A DNA stretch of 64,000 nt, taken from Blochmannia endosymbiont of Camponotus sp. C-003. GTDB taxonomy: Bacteria > Pseudomonadota > Gammaproteobacteria > Enterobacterales > Enterobacteriaceae. The position numbers and the translations under genes are program-made. The notes beneath the pieces were generated by a model. It was not told the origin of the DNA and did not search any database. It saw only the letters and a list, made by a program, of their open reading frames with translations. Where the stretch lies: assembly GCF_023585685.1 (NCBI RefSeq), contig NZ_CP097764.1, positions 558,001 to 622,000 on the forward strand. The letters run 5' to 3'. Below, piece after piece: positions 31,326 to 41,644 of this stretch; within the stretch, counting starts at the first letter, position 1; each line of letters begins with the position of its first letter.

Positions 31326-32237
31326 ATGAAAATTTATTATATGAATAATTTTGATTTCAATTTACTAGTAATTCTTAATGCACTACTAGAAAATAATAGC
31401 GTAAACTTAGCAGCAAAAAAATTAAATGTTACTGCTCCAGCTATTAGTAAATCCCTCAATAAAATACGTATTTTATTTAATGATCAAATTTTAGTTCGTA
31501 GTGGAACTAAATTAATCCCTACACCTAAAGCAATTTCTCTAAAGGAAAATATTAAAGAATTAGTTAATCGTATTGAGTCAATATTCAACAGCAACATAGT
31601 ATTTGAGCCTACAACTACTACTATATCATTTACTATTGCATCAAATAATGCTATTCTTTTTATCCTGAATACTATCTTATTTCAAAAAATACAAAATGAA
31701 GCTCCCAATGTATTCATTCATTTAGTAAATGATTCAGATTACGATGATAATTTTTTGCGCAACCACACCATAGATTTATATATAGGAGAAATACGTGCAC
31801 TTAATCCCGAAATAACTATTCGAACTATCTACGTATCCAAATGTTATATGATATGTCGGAATCATCATCCTATTTTATCTCAACCTAAAAATATGGATAA
31901 TTTGTTAAAATATCAATTCATCAAAACCAAACATGAACATTTAACCAATGCCGATGAATATAGTAGATATTTTTGGTCAGAACGTAATTTAATTGGTATT
32001 ACTCCTGGATATATTACCACTGTCAACGCTATAATTAATTCAGATGCATTAGCAATAATACCAGAGTTTACATTAACAATGATACAGACATTAAATATAC
32101 CAGTAACATATTTTAATACTGATTTTAATTTAGGCAAAAAAAGTATTATTCAAGCATGGCATTCTAAACATAACCACTCTTCTGCTCATAAATGGCTGAG
32201 AGAATTTACTAAAAACATATTTTTAACCAAAATATAA
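31326..32237 (+). CDS. LysR-type transcriptional regulator (YidZ/NodD-like branch)
   Basis: 303 residues. The N-terminal winged helix-turn-helix is typical: DFNLLVILNALLENNSVNLAAKKLNVTAPAISKSLNKIRILFNDQILVRSG (residues about 9-59), followed by TPKA. The rest is the two-lobed effector-binding domain. SVNLAAKKLNVT-AISKSL and the ending AWHSKHNHSSAHKWLREFTKNIF recall E. coli YidZ, but the match is partial and the effector and targets are unknown. A second ATG five codons in is an alternative start. Very AT-rich, like its surroundings. Dedicated regulators are rare in genomes this reduced, so retention suggests a useful role. Confidence 0.85.
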   Translation: MKIYYMNNFDFNLLVILNALLENNSVNLAAKKLNVTAPAISKSLNKIRILFNDQILVRSGTKLIPTPKAISLKENIKELVNRIESIFNSNIVFEPTTTTISFTIASNNAILFILNTILFQKIQNEAPNVFIHLVNDSDYDDNFLRNHTIDLYIGEIRALNPEITIRTIYVSKCYMICRNHHPILSQPKNMDNLLKYQFIKTKHEHLTNADEYSRYFWSERNLIGITPGYITTVNAIINSDALAIIPEFTLTMIQTLNIPVTYFNTDFNLGKKSIIQAWHSKHNHSSAHKWLREFTKNIFLTKI

Positions 32238-32272
32238 TATAAAAATTGTCAAAAATTTTTATATTCATAAGA

Positions 32273-33352
32273 TTATGAATATATCCACATAATAATAACA
32301 CTAATTGCTAAAAATATTACACTAGGTGATATAGATCCAATTATTGGAGAAACACTATGTGTAGCACTTAATATTCCAAATATTTGATTTACAATATAAA
32401 ATAAAAACCCCACTATACTTCCTACAAATAGTCTAACACCTATCTTTTTTTTATATAATGGTCCAAAAGTAAACGCTAGTGCCATTATGGTCATCACCGA
32501 CCCAGAGATAGGAGATAATATTTTCTTCCAAAAAATCACTTGATAATATTTAGAATTTTGACCAATCCTATTAAAATATTTAGCACAACTATATAATTTA
32601 GAAATAGACAAAAAATTTGGATGCGTAATCATCATGGATAATCTATATGGAGTTAACGCAGCATTCCATTCAGAATGGGGTGTTTTTTTATTAGTAACAT
32701 ATATTTCCTCAGAAATATCCAACTCATTTACATTAATTAAATGCCATACTTTATTCGCAAATACTGCCCGTTCAATATAACATATCTTTTTTAATTTTTT
32801 TTCTTCATTAAAATTATACAGATTTATTCCTAACAACTCATTACAAGTGATTATATTCTCAACATAAATAAAATTATTATTATCTATAAACCACAGATTT
32901 TTAATCTTTACAGACAGCGAAGAAGAATCATGTTGTGATTGATTATGATACATGCACATTATTTTTTCACTATTAGGCACCACCCATTCATTAGAAATGA
33001 TGCTACATAATAGTACAGGAATAGAAGCTTTTATTACTGATACAGCAATCTGTAATCTGCTAAATCCAGAGACCTGCATTGCTATAAATTCATTATGCAC
33101 TTCGAGCATACATAAACCCAAAAGCCCACCTAACAAAGTAGCTATAGGGAAAAATAATTCAAAATCTTTTGGTAAATTTAAAACCATATACACAATAACT
33201 TCAAAAACAGAATGATTTTCTTCTCCTGTTTTACGCAATTCATCAACTAATTTGATTACACTAGATAAAGATAGTAACACTAAGAACACCGCTGTTATAT
33301 TCGATATAACCATTTTTCTAATGTAATCATTCAAAATGCTATACATATACAC
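32273..33352 (-). CDS. lptG: LPS export permease LptG
   Basis: One of two transmembrane subunits of the LptB2FG extractor. 359 residues (E. coli 360). N-terminal helices contain SLSSVIKLVDELRKTGE; a coupling-helix region EVHNEFIAMQVSGFSR follows, then a periplasmic jellyroll (about 130-260) with NNNFIYVENI, and C-terminal helices with ALAFTFGPL and NQIFG. The start is a GTG whose first base overlaps the lptF stop codon; ATG 33346 is an alternative. Confidence 0.95.
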   Translation of the reverse strand: MYMYSILNDYIRKMVISNITAVFLVLLSLSSVIKLVDELRKTGEENHSVFEVIVYMVLNLPKDFELFFPIATLLGGLLGLCMLEVHNEFIAMQVSGFSRLQIAVSVIKASIPVLLCSIISNEWVVPNSEKIMCMYHNQSQHDSSSLSVKIKNLWFIDNNNFIYVENIITCNELLGINLYNFNEEKKLKKICYIERAVFANKVWHLINVNELDISEEIYVTNKKTPHSEWNAALTPYRLSMMITHPNFLSISKLYSCAKYFNRIGQNSKYYQVIFWKKILSPISGSVMTIMALAFTFGPLYKKKIGVRLFVGSIVGFLFYIVNQIFGILSATHSVSPIIGSISPSVIFLAISVIIMWIYS

Positions 33353-34473
33353 TATATTTTTATGTGACTACGATAACACATTATTAAAACTAATTTTTTC
33401 ATACAAGAAGTATCCCATGAATTAAGCAATAAAATTATCGATAAATAAATACTATTAATAACCCACATCCATACTATAGGATTTATTGTATCCAACAGAA
33501 TATAAGAGCGCAGTAAAATATGAAAAATAAAAAAAATTGTACATAGAACAAGTGTTGCTAACAAATTTGAGAAATAATTATATGAAACAACAGTGATTAA
33601 TAATACTGCGATCATTGGCATAATAAAAATAGATACTAACAGAGTTAAACGCCAATGAAACTCCATCCGCATCTCTAATTGATCAGAACACCATAACTGA
33701 TACATAGACATATGATCAACAGATTCATTTTTTTTTAACAATCTTTTAAAAGTACCATTGATTAACATTGCATACTGAGAAAAATCGGTAATAAACACAT
33801 CTTTGCGCAACTCACACTTATTATAAATTTCATAATATGTGCCTTTTTCTAAAATAATTGATCGAGATCCATCAGAATTTCTACAAACACTGCCTTGATC
33901 TGCAGTGATAATTATAAACATATCACTATCTTTATCTGGATTTTTTTTCGATAAAAACACGTGTTTTAATGTATTTCCCTGAATGCTATCTGAAAATAAA
34001 ATTAAGTATTTAGTAGCTAACGGTTGAAATTTTTTTTCTGATAAAACAACCGAATTAATATTTTCCTTAATTTGATACAACAATCTACTTTGACAACTTG
34101 AGCAATAAGGAGATAACCACGCTATATTAATCATAGTGAATATAGCAACGATCCCGCTAAAAAAAACCATGCTTCTTATAAAGATATATTTATCTACAGC
34201 ACAAGAATACATAGCTATAATTTCTTTATGAACATGTAATCGATAAAACGTTACTAACACACTTAAAAATACACTAAAAGGAATAAGTAATTTTCCTAAT
34301 TCTGGTATATTTAATCCAAGACACAGAAAAATCAAGCATATTGAAATATTATTATCTATCATCAAACCCAACATTTTAACCAATTTTTGAGAAAAGCACA
34401 CTAAAAATAACAATGTTAAAATAATGAACTGATTCTTAAATGTTTCTTTCAATATATATTTGGTAAATATCAT
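33352..34473 (-). CDS. lptF: LPS export permease LptF
   Basis: Partner of LptG. 373 residues (E. coli 366). Starts MIFTKYILKETFKNQF; three helices, then the coupling segment FYRLHVHKEIIAMYSCAV, a periplasmic domain (about 130-265) with ITADQGSVCRNSDGSRSIILEKGTYYE, and three C-terminal helices. Translationally coupled to lptG by a one-base overlap. With lptC, lptA and lptB here, only LptD and LptE of the export machine are outside the window. Confidence 0.94.
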   Translation of the reverse strand: MIFTKYILKETFKNQFIILTLLFLVCFSQKLVKMLGLMIDNNISICLIFLCLGLNIPELGKLLIPFSVFLSVLVTFYRLHVHKEIIAMYSCAVDKYIFIRSMVFFSGIVAIFTMINIAWLSPYCSSCQSRLLYQIKENINSVVLSEKKFQPLATKYLILFSDSIQGNTLKHVFLSKKNPDKDSDMFIIITADQGSVCRNSDGSRSIILEKGTYYEIYNKCELRKDVFITDFSQYAMLINGTFKRLLKKNESVDHMSMYQLWCSDQLEMRMEFHWRLTLLVSIFIMPMIAVLLITVVSYNYFSNLLATLVLCTIFFIFHILLRSYILLDTINPIVWMWVINSIYLSIILLLNSWDTSCMKKLVLIMCYRSHIKI

Positions 34474-34733
34474 TATATTGCCTAAAAAAACTTGTTTTTA
34501 CATAAAAAATAAGTATTGTAATGGTAACAGATTATGATGTTGAAAAAATGATACATATTCCGATTTGTGTATAATGCAACAAAAAAATTACTATTGAGTT
34601 ATAAATCCAATACAAATCGTCACAATGATATATGTTAATTATGTTTCCACATAAAATATAAAAAAATTTATGAATGTTGTATCTAGTTTGTTTTGCAGCA
34701 TATCATTTGACATATTTACACATAGGAAATTTT

Positions 34734-36242
34734 ATGATAAAATTTAGAGTTACTAGCGATCATATAGAATTATATCCTGACGGCTGCATTGTTACTGGCG
34801 TATTTGAAGAATTACATTTATTTCCCTCTACCAAAAAAATTGATGACATAAGCGAAGGATATATCAGTTCGTTGTTACATCGTGGAGCGTTACACGGAAA
34901 AATCACTCAAACACTTTTATTATACGACGTACCTCATTTACAAAATAGACAAATTTTATTAATTGGTTGTGGCAACAAATCTGATTTTAATGAAAATTGT
35001 TATAAAAAATTAATTCGAAAAATAATAATCTTATGCAAAGAGATGCCCATAGTTAGGATATTACTTTTTTTAAGTGAATTAAATATAAAAGGATACGATA
35101 ATTATTGGAAAATAAGACAAACGATAGAAATCGTCAATGAAGAATTATATGTTTTTAATAAATTTAAAAACAATAAAGCTACATTAAATCGATCACTAAA
35201 TGAAATAATATTATATATTCCTAATGAAAATGAATTAAGATTTTGTAAAAAATCTATTAGGGATGGATTATCTATCGTTCATGGAATAAAAACAGCTAAA
35301 GACCTAGGAAACATGCCTCCTAATTTTTGTACTCCTGATTATTTTGTCAATCAAGTAAATGAATTATCTAACTATGATAATGTCACAATAAATATAGTCG
35401 ATGCCTTAAAAATGAAACAATTAGGTATGAATGCTTATTTAGCAGTAGGAAAAGGATCTCGTTATGCTCCTACAATGCCCATAATTAAATACAGAGGACA
35501 TCCTGAAGGATCTAATGTTCCTCCTATTGTATTTATAGGAAAAGGTGTAACCTTTGATTCTGGTGGAATTTCTATTAAAGAATCAAATAAAATGGATGAA
35601 ATGAAATATGATATGTGTGGAGCTGCTACAGTATATGCAATTATGTGTGTAGCGATAAAACTAAATTTGCCACTAAATATTATCGGAATACTTGCTATTT
35701 GTGAAAATATGATAAGCCATACTTCATTCCGTCCAGGTGATATCTTGACTACTTTATCAGGAAAAACAGTAGAAGTATTAAACACTGACGCTGAAGGTCG
35801 TTTGGTTCTATGTGATGCATTAACATACGCAGAACGTTATAAACCTGATGTTGTAATAGATATAGCTACATTAACCGGAGCTTGTGTGATTGCTTTAGGA
35901 CATCATTTTAGCGGTTTAATGTCTAATGACAAAAATTTAGCTAACGAATTAATTATAGCTGGAGAACAAACCAAAGATTATGTTTGGAAATTACCATTAG
36001 ACGAAATGTTTCAAAAACAATTAAAATCTACATGTGCGGACATGACAAATGTTGGGGGTCAACCCGGTGGTGCTATTACAGCCGGATGTTTTCTTCAACA
36101 GTTCGCTTATAAATATCGTTGGGCACATTTAGATATTGCTGGAACAGCATGGATATCTGAGCATTGCGATAAAAGTGCAACGGGGCGTCCCGTTGCACTT
36201 TTATCGCAATACCTCATCAATAGATCATCCCGTGAAATTTAA
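34734..36242 (+). CDS. pepA: leucyl aminopeptidase (cytosol aminopeptidase A)
   Basis: Di-zinc/manganese M17 aminopeptidase for peptide turnover; in E. coli it also binds DNA in Xer recombination and carAB control. 502 residues from ATG 34734 (E. coli 503), preceded by TAGGA at good spacing; the frame is open 20 codons further upstream without support. Metal and catalytic motifs are intact: GKGVTFDSGGISIK, MKYDMCGAA, NTDAEGRLVLCDALTY. Near the C-terminus ISEHCDKSATGRPVALLSQ replaces the E. coli-type RSGKAKGATGRPVALLAQ; the unusual EHCDKS is encoded by one arm of a 22-bp perfect hairpin. Confidence 0.97.
   Translation: MIKFRVTSDHIELYPDGCIVTGVFEELHLFPSTKKIDDISEGYISSLLHRGALHGKITQTLLLYDVPHLQNRQILLIGCGNKSDFNENCYKKLIRKIIILCKEMPIVRILLFLSELNIKGYDNYWKIRQTIEIVNEELYVFNKFKNNKATLNRSLNEIILYIPNENELRFCKKSIRDGLSIVHGIKTAKDLGNMPPNFCTPDYFVNQVNELSNYDNVTINIVDALKMKQLGMNAYLAVGKGSRYAPTMPIIKYRGHPEGSNVPPIVFIGKGVTFDSGGISIKESNKMDEMKYDMCGAATVYAIMCVAIKLNLPLNIIGILAICENMISHTSFRPGDILTTLSGKTVEVLNTDAEGRLVLCDALTYAERYKPDVVIDIATLTGACVIALGHHFSGLMSNDKNLANELIIAGEQTKDYVWKLPLDEMFQKQLKSTCADMTNVGGQPGGAITAGCFLQQFAYKYRWAHLDIAGTAWISEHCDKSATGRPVALLSQYLINRSSREI
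36163..36210. repeat. 22-bp perfect inverted repeat inside the pepA coding sequence
   Basis: Left arm 36163-36184 (begins ATTGCGATAAAAGTGCAACG) and right arm 36189-36210 are exact reverse complements around a four-base loop GCGT. It is unusually GC-rich for this window. The right arm encodes the family-conserved VALLSQ segment; the left arm encodes EHCDKSATG, whose first half differs from the family. This suggests the left arm was copied from the right by template switching. Confidence 0.9.
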
Positions 36243-36293
36243 AATTTATTTTTATAAAATCAATTTTATAAAAATAATCAAGATCAATAATAT

Positions 36294-36746
36294 ATGAAAC
36301 ACGGTACTTTTTACTTACTATCTCAAAAATTTGAACAACAAAATAAATCTGACTATATCGAACAATTTGCTTGCAAGTTAATAACTATGCAGTGGAGATC
36401 GGGAAAAACTATATTAGTAACTTGTGAAAATAAACAGCAAGCTACAAAAATAGACGAAATATTGTGGACATTTGATCAAGATTCATTTTTGCCACATAAT
36501 CTATTTGGGAAAAATATCCATCACGCTCCAATAACCATATATTGGAATCAATATTATTATGATAATCAACCAAGAGATTTATTAATAAATCTTATGCAAA
36601 AAAATATGAGCTTTTTTTTTAATTTTAACGAAATAATAGATTTTGTTCCCATACCTGACATTTTAAAAAAATGGGCAAGATACAGATATCAATCCTACAA
36701 AAGAAATGGATTTCAGATAAATGTTATTAACACTCCAACTTCATGA
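36294..36746 (+). CDS. holC: DNA polymerase III chi subunit
   Basis: Clamp-loader accessory subunit that links the holoenzyme to SSB. 150 residues, E. coli 147. Opens MKHGTFYLL; ITMQWRSGKTILVTCENKQQATKIDEILWTFDQDSFLPHNL is a strong family match, and ITIYWNQ and FVPIPDILKKWARYRYQSYKRNGF follow. Between pepA and valS exactly as in E. coli. Its 3' end overlaps the first possible valS start by four bases. The SSB tail it should bind is intact (45.9 kb). Confidence 0.94.
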   Translation: MKHGTFYLLSQKFEQQNKSDYIEQFACKLITMQWRSGKTILVTCENKQQATKIDEILWTFDQDSFLPHNLFGKNIHHAPITIYWNQYYYDNQPRDLLINLMQKNMSFFFNFNEIIDFVPIPDILKKWARYRYQSYKRNGFQINVINTPTS

Positions 36747-36757
36747 GCAATTATATC

Positions 36758-39613
36758 ATGGAAAAAATATATAACCCTAAAAACATAGAAGAATCAATTT
36801 ATAAATGTTGGGAACATGAAGACTACTTTAGTCCCCATGGAGATACATCTCAAGGAAGTTATTGTATTATGATGCCTCCACCTAATATTACAGGACAATT
36901 ACATCTCGGACACGCATTTCAACAAACTATTATGGACGTCTTGATTCGTTATCAAAGAATGCAAGGCAAGAACACTTTGTGGCAAACAGGAACAGATCAT
37001 GCTGGGATTGCTACTCAAATGCTGGTGGAACATAAAATTTACAATAATACAGGTAAAAACAGACACGATTATACGCGTGATGAATTAATAAAAAAAATTT
37101 GGGAATGGAAAAATCAATCTGAACGATTTATTACTTATCAAATGAAACGATTAGGGAATTCAGTAGATTGGAAAAGAAAACGTTTCACCATGGATACAGA
37201 GATGTCTTATGCAGTAACAGAAGCTTTTGTTCGTTTATATCAAAATAATTTCATTTATAGAGGAACAAGGTTGGTAAACTGGGATTACAAATTACAAACC
37301 GCAATTTCTGATCTAGAGGTTACAAATAAAAAAACAAAAGGTTTTATGTGGTATATAAACTATAAATTTGATAACTCCACTATTATTAATTCAAACTCTA
37401 ATCACTTAGTTGTCGCAACAACACGACCAGAAACTATATTAGGAGACACTGCCATTGCAGTACATCCAGAAGATACTCGCTATAAAAATTTAATCGGAAA
37501 ATACGTTATCACACCTATAACTAACAGACGTATTCCTATTATTTTTGATAAACATGTAGACATGTTGAAAGGAACCGGTTGCGTTAAGATCACTCCTGCC
37601 CATGATTTTAATGATTATGTTATAGGAAAAAGACATGCATTACCTATGATAAAAATTTTTTCACTTGATGGAAAAATTCTTACACAACCAGAAGTATTTA
37701 ACAGCTATGGACAACTTAATGAGCAGTTACACTGCAATATTCCCCAAATATTCCATAATCTTGACGGTTATAAAGCACGAAAAAAAATAATTTCCGAATG
37801 CAACGCACTTAAATTGCTACATAAGATAGAACCTCATGATATAACGATTCCATATAGTGATCGTACTGACACTATAATCGAACCCATGTTAACTAATCAG
37901 TGGTATATACGAATTAAAAATTTATCACAACATGCAATAAACGCAGTAAATTTAGATATGATTAATTTTATTCCAAAACAATACAAAAATATGTATTTTA
38001 GCTGGATGCACAACCTGCAAGATTGGTGCATCTCTCGTCAAATATGGTGGGGACACAAAATACCTGCTTGGTATGATGATAATAACAAAATATACGTAGG
38101 ACACTGCGAGCAAGACATTAGAACACAAAATAAATTAGATAACGACGTAATATTACATAGAGATGAAGATGTATTAGATACATGGTTTTCTTCAAGTCTT
38201 TGGACATTTGCTGCTTTAGGTTGGCCTAAAAATACTAATTTATTAAATGTTTTTCATCCTACTAACATTATAATCAGTGGATTTGACATCATATTTTTTT
38301 GGATTGCACGAATGATTATGTTAACTATGCATTTCATTAAAAATGACAACGGATCAGCGCAAATTCCCTTTAAAACTGTATATATTACCGGTCTTATACG
38401 CGACGAATTTGGTCAAAAAATGTCTAAATCTAAAGGAAATATCATCGATCCAATAGACATAATAGATGGTATTTCAATAGAAAATTTATTAAAAAAACGA
38501 ACAAAAAACATGTTACAACCACAATTGTCTAATCAAATTATAAAATATACCAAAAAACAATTCCCCAATGGAATCAAACCTTACGGAACAGATGCTTTAC
38601 GATTCACCTTAGTAGCATTAGCATCATCTGGACGAGATATACATTGGGATATGAAACGACTAACAGGTTATCGTAATTTTTGCAATAAATTATGGCATGT
38701 TAGTCGCTTTATTCTCATGCATACTAAAAATCAAGATTGCGGTATATCTGCTAAAGAAAAATCATTTTCCTTAGCAGATCGTTGGATCACCACAAAATTT
38801 TATCAAACAATACAAATTTTTCATAAAAAGTTAGAAATTTATCGTTTTGATAAAATAGCAAATATTTTACATGAATTTATTTGGCATCAGTTTTGTGATT
38901 GGTATATAGAATTAACGAAACCAATACTTTACCATGGAAATACATTAGAACTACGAGGCACGCGTTACACATTAATTACATTGTTAGAATCATTACTAAG
39001 ATTAGCGCATCCAATTATTCCTTTTATCACAGAAAAAATTTGGCAAGAAGTTAAAATAATTAGTGGAAATAACGGAAAAACAATTATGCTACAATCATTT
39101 CCAGAATATAATGAATCTATGATCGACACAAAATCTGTAGTAGATCTAGAATGGATGAAACATACTATCATAGCAATACGTACCACTCGAGTAAACATGA
39201 ATATAGCATACAATATACCCCTACAGATAGTATTTAGAAATACTTCATCAGAAATTAAAAGACGCATTACAGAAAATTCCAATATTTTATGTCATATTGC
39301 TCAATTAAGAAGTATCAATTTCATACCCAAAGATACAGTTTATCCAAAATCAGTGATAATACCCTTAGATTCATCAGAATTATTAATACAAATACCTGAA
39401 ACGTTTAACAAAGAGATCGAAATAAATAGATTGAAAAAAGAATCAAAATCAATAAATCATAAAATTGAAGCAATACAAAAACTGTTAGATGACAATAATT
39501 TTATGAAGAAGGCTCCAAATTCCGTCATCCAAAATAAACAAAAACTATTAAATTATTACGAACAAATTCAAAATAAATTGATTGATCAATGCGATATAAT
39601 AAAAAAACTGTAA
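36758..39613 (+). CDS. valS: valyl-tRNA synthetase
   Basis: Class I aminoacyl-tRNA synthetase charging tRNA-Val, with editing of mischarged Thr. 951 residues from ATG 36758 (MEKIYNPKNIE, as in E. coli); ATG 36743, overlapping holC, would add five. HIGH motif HLGHAF near residue 45, the CP1 editing domain (about 190-340, TTRPETILGDTAIAV), KMSKS motif QKMSKSKGN, anticodon-binding domain, and a C-terminal coiled coil (KEIEINRLKKESKSINHKIEAIQ). All complete. Confidence 0.98.
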   Translation: MEKIYNPKNIEESIYKCWEHEDYFSPHGDTSQGSYCIMMPPPNITGQLHLGHAFQQTIMDVLIRYQRMQGKNTLWQTGTDHAGIATQMLVEHKIYNNTGKNRHDYTRDELIKKIWEWKNQSERFITYQMKRLGNSVDWKRKRFTMDTEMSYAVTEAFVRLYQNNFIYRGTRLVNWDYKLQTAISDLEVTNKKTKGFMWYINYKFDNSTIINSNSNHLVVATTRPETILGDTAIAVHPEDTRYKNLIGKYVITPITNRRIPIIFDKHVDMLKGTGCVKITPAHDFNDYVIGKRHALPMIKIFSLDGKILTQPEVFNSYGQLNEQLHCNIPQIFHNLDGYKARKKIISECNALKLLHKIEPHDITIPYSDRTDTIIEPMLTNQWYIRIKNLSQHAINAVNLDMINFIPKQYKNMYFSWMHNLQDWCISRQIWWGHKIPAWYDDNNKIYVGHCEQDIRTQNKLDNDVILHRDEDVLDTWFSSSLWTFAALGWPKNTNLLNVFHPTNIIISGFDIIFFWIARMIMLTMHFIKNDNGSAQIPFKTVYITGLIRDEFGQKMSKSKGNIIDPIDIIDGISIENLLKKRTKNMLQPQLSNQIIKYTKKQFPNGIKPYGTDALRFTLVALASSGRDIHWDMKRLTGYRNFCNKLWHVSRFILMHTKNQDCGISAKEKSFSLADRWITTKFYQTIQIFHKKLEIYRFDKIANILHEFIWHQFCDWYIELTKPILYHGNTLELRGTRYTLITLLESLLRLAHPIIPFITEKIWQEVKIISGNNGKTIMLQSFPEYNESMIDTKSVVDLEWMKHTIIAIRTTRVNMNIAYNIPLQIVFRNTSSEIKRRITENSNILCHIAQLRSINFIPKDTVYPKSVIIPLDSSELLIQIPETFNKEIEINRLKKESKSINHKIEAIQKLLDDNNFMKKAPNSVIQNKQKLLNYYEQIQNKLIDQCDIIKKL

Positions 39614-39836
39614 TCAGTTGATACAAAAAATATAAATAAAAACAATTTGGAAAATAAATTTTTATTCGTATTCTAAGTATGAATTAAAAAATTAAGTAAT
39701 AAATTTATTCCATTATTTTTTAATTAGTTATAAATAACTCTCACGCTTTGATGATCAAAATTAATTTCCATATATATATTCACAATGTTTAACACCACAT
39801 GATTATATAAATATCAATATTTTAGGTAAATATCAT

Positions 39837-40865
39837 ATGAATCAATTATATAAACGATCTTTTTTACGATTAATGGATTTCACTATAAATGAAATTTATT
39901 ACTTATTACAATTATCCAGTCATTTAAAACACCAAAAACATACACAAACTGAAATTAAAAAATTAAACGGAAAAAATATTGTACTCGTTTTTGAAAACCA
40001 TTCAACTAGAACAAGATGTGCCTTTGAAGTAGCAGCATTTGATCAAGGTGCATGTGTAACCTGTTTGACTCCAAATATTAGTCAAATTGGGCATAAAGAA
40101 TCTATTAAAGACACTGCTAAAATATTAGGCCGCATGTATCATGGGATTCAATATCGCGGTTACAGTCAAGATACAGTTACCACATTTGCACAATATTCTG
40201 GGGTACCAGTATGGAATGGACTTACCGTAAAATTTCATCCAACACAATTACTTGCCGATCTGATGACTATGAAAGAACAACTACCACATAAAATGTTTCA
40301 TCAAATGAAGTTAGCCTATATAGGAGATGCAAAAAATAATATCAGCAATTCTTTATTAGAAGCTGCTGCTATAATGGGATTTGATTTGAGATTGGTATCA
40401 CCTAAAATATTTTGGCCAACACAAGAACTATTTATAAATTGTAAAAATATTGCGCAACGTAATAATGGAAATATCACACTGACTGAAGATATTCCTATCG
40501 GAATCAATAATGTAGATTTTTTATATACTGATGTATGGGTATCTATGGGAGAAAATGAAAAAATATGGAAAGAACGTATTTCTTTATTATCTCCATATCA
40601 AGTAAACCATCGTATGGTCCAAGAGACCAATAATCCAAATGTGAAATTTCTACATTGTTTACCGGCATTACACAACAACGACACCACTATTGGTAAAAAA
40701 ATAGCAAGACAATATAATTTGAAAAATGGACTAGAAGTAACAAACGATATATTCGAATCTTCTTGTAGTGTAGTGTTTGATCAAGCTGAAAATCGATTAC
40801 ATACCGCCAAAGCTCTGATTCTGGCAACGTTACTACCCAATGCTAATAATTTTATTAATAAATAA
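39837..40865 (+). CDS. argF: ornithine carbamoyltransferase
   Basis: Joins ornithine and carbamoyl phosphate to citrulline in arginine synthesis. 342 residues; closest in memory to E. coli ArgI/ArgF. The carbamoyl-phosphate site STRTR (in [13 protein letters not shown]), [26 protein letters not shown] and the ornithine loop HCLPA are intact. No other arginine gene is in the window, and argI's E. coli neighbours pyrB and pyrI are gone while ridA remains next door. Confidence 0.95.
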   Translation: MNQLYKRSFLRLMDFTINEIYYLLQLSSHLKHQKHTQTEIKKLNGKNIVLVFENHSTRTRCAFEVAAFDQGACVTCLTPNISQIGHKESIKDTAKILGRMYHGIQYRGYSQDTVTTFAQYSGVPVWNGLTVKFHPTQLLADLMTMKEQLPHKMFHQMKLAYIGDAKNNISNSLLEAAAIMGFDLRLVSPKIFWPTQELFINCKNIAQRNNGNITLTEDIPIGINNVDFLYTDVWVSMGENEKIWKERISLLSPYQVNHRMVQETNNPNVKFLHCLPALHNNDTTIGKKIARQYNLKNGLEVTNDIFESSCSVVFDQAENRLHTAKALILATLLPNANNFINK

Positions 40866-40932
40866 TAGAATTATTTGATATAAATACTCAAAATTAGAGC
40901 ATCTTTTTCATTAAAAAATTAGGATAAATCAT

Positions 40933-41340
40933 ATGTTTCACATTATCAATACAAAAAAATCCCCCCTCCCTATGGGGCCTTATGTTCAAGCAATAGACAT
41001 AGGAAACATAGTATTTGTATCTGGACAAATAGGAATATGCCCGGATACAGATACTATTCCTGATAATATCTACGATCAAACACATCAATCACTAAACAAT
41101 ATCCAAAACATCATAAAAACTGCTGGTTTAAAAATAAACAATATTATTAAAACTACATTGTTTGTCATTGATATAAATGATATGCCTACTATAAATGCTA
41201 GCTATAAAAATTTTTTTCATTCATCTTCTTTTAATTATAATAAAGATACAATCTTACCAACACGATCCTGTATAGAGGTTTCTAGACTTCCAAAAAATGC
41301 TAAAATAGAAATTGAAGCTATCGCTGCGCGTATTTTATAG
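40933..41340 (+). CDS. ridA: 2-iminobutanoate/2-iminopropanoate deaminase
   Basis: Rid/YjgF-family enzyme that hydrolyses reactive enamine/imine intermediates from PLP enzymes such as threonine dehydratase, protecting branched-chain amino-acid synthesis. 135 residues (E. coli 128). The substrate-anchoring arginine is in TRSCIEVSRLPK and the C-terminal glutamate in KIEIEAIAAR. GPYVQAIDIGN and VSGQIG are typical. AGGA lies eight bases before the ATG. A seven-residue insertion (FNYNKD region) precedes TRSC. Confidence 0.94.
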   Translation: MFHIINTKKSPLPMGPYVQAIDIGNIVFVSGQIGICPDTDTIPDNIYDQTHQSLNNIQNIIKTAGLKINNIIKTTLFVIDINDMPTINASYKNFFHSSSFNYNKDTILPTRSCIEVSRLPKNAKIEIEAIAARIL

Positions 41341-41415
41341 ATATATAATAATCATGACAAAAACACTAATAAACAACAAACAAACAAATCATTTTGCATA
41401 ATCTCATTGATAATG

Positions 41416-41466
41416 ATACATCTATTTGGCTCCCTATTTTTTAAATAGGGAGCCAAATAGATGTAT
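41416..41466. repeat. 24-bp perfect hairpin between convergent ridA and gltP
   Basis: Left arm 41416-41439 (starts ATACATCTATTTGGCTCCCT) and right arm 41443-41466 are exact reverse complements with a TTT loop. It lies between two converging genes, so it may act as a bidirectional terminator or 3' mRNA protector, though no U-run follows on either strand. The remaining spacer to 41644 holds only a low-complexity reading frame. Confidence 0.8.
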
Positions 41467-41644
41467 ACAGACCTCAAACTGCATTATCTCTCTATTTATA
41501 AAAGATACTTACACAATAAGTAATAAAATTCTTTCATCATTATTACATACATCTTTATTTTTAAAGAAAACAAAAATTTTAAATATACCAATATTGAAAA
41601 ATCTTATTTTTATAAATTATTATAAATAACAGATACTATTTTAT

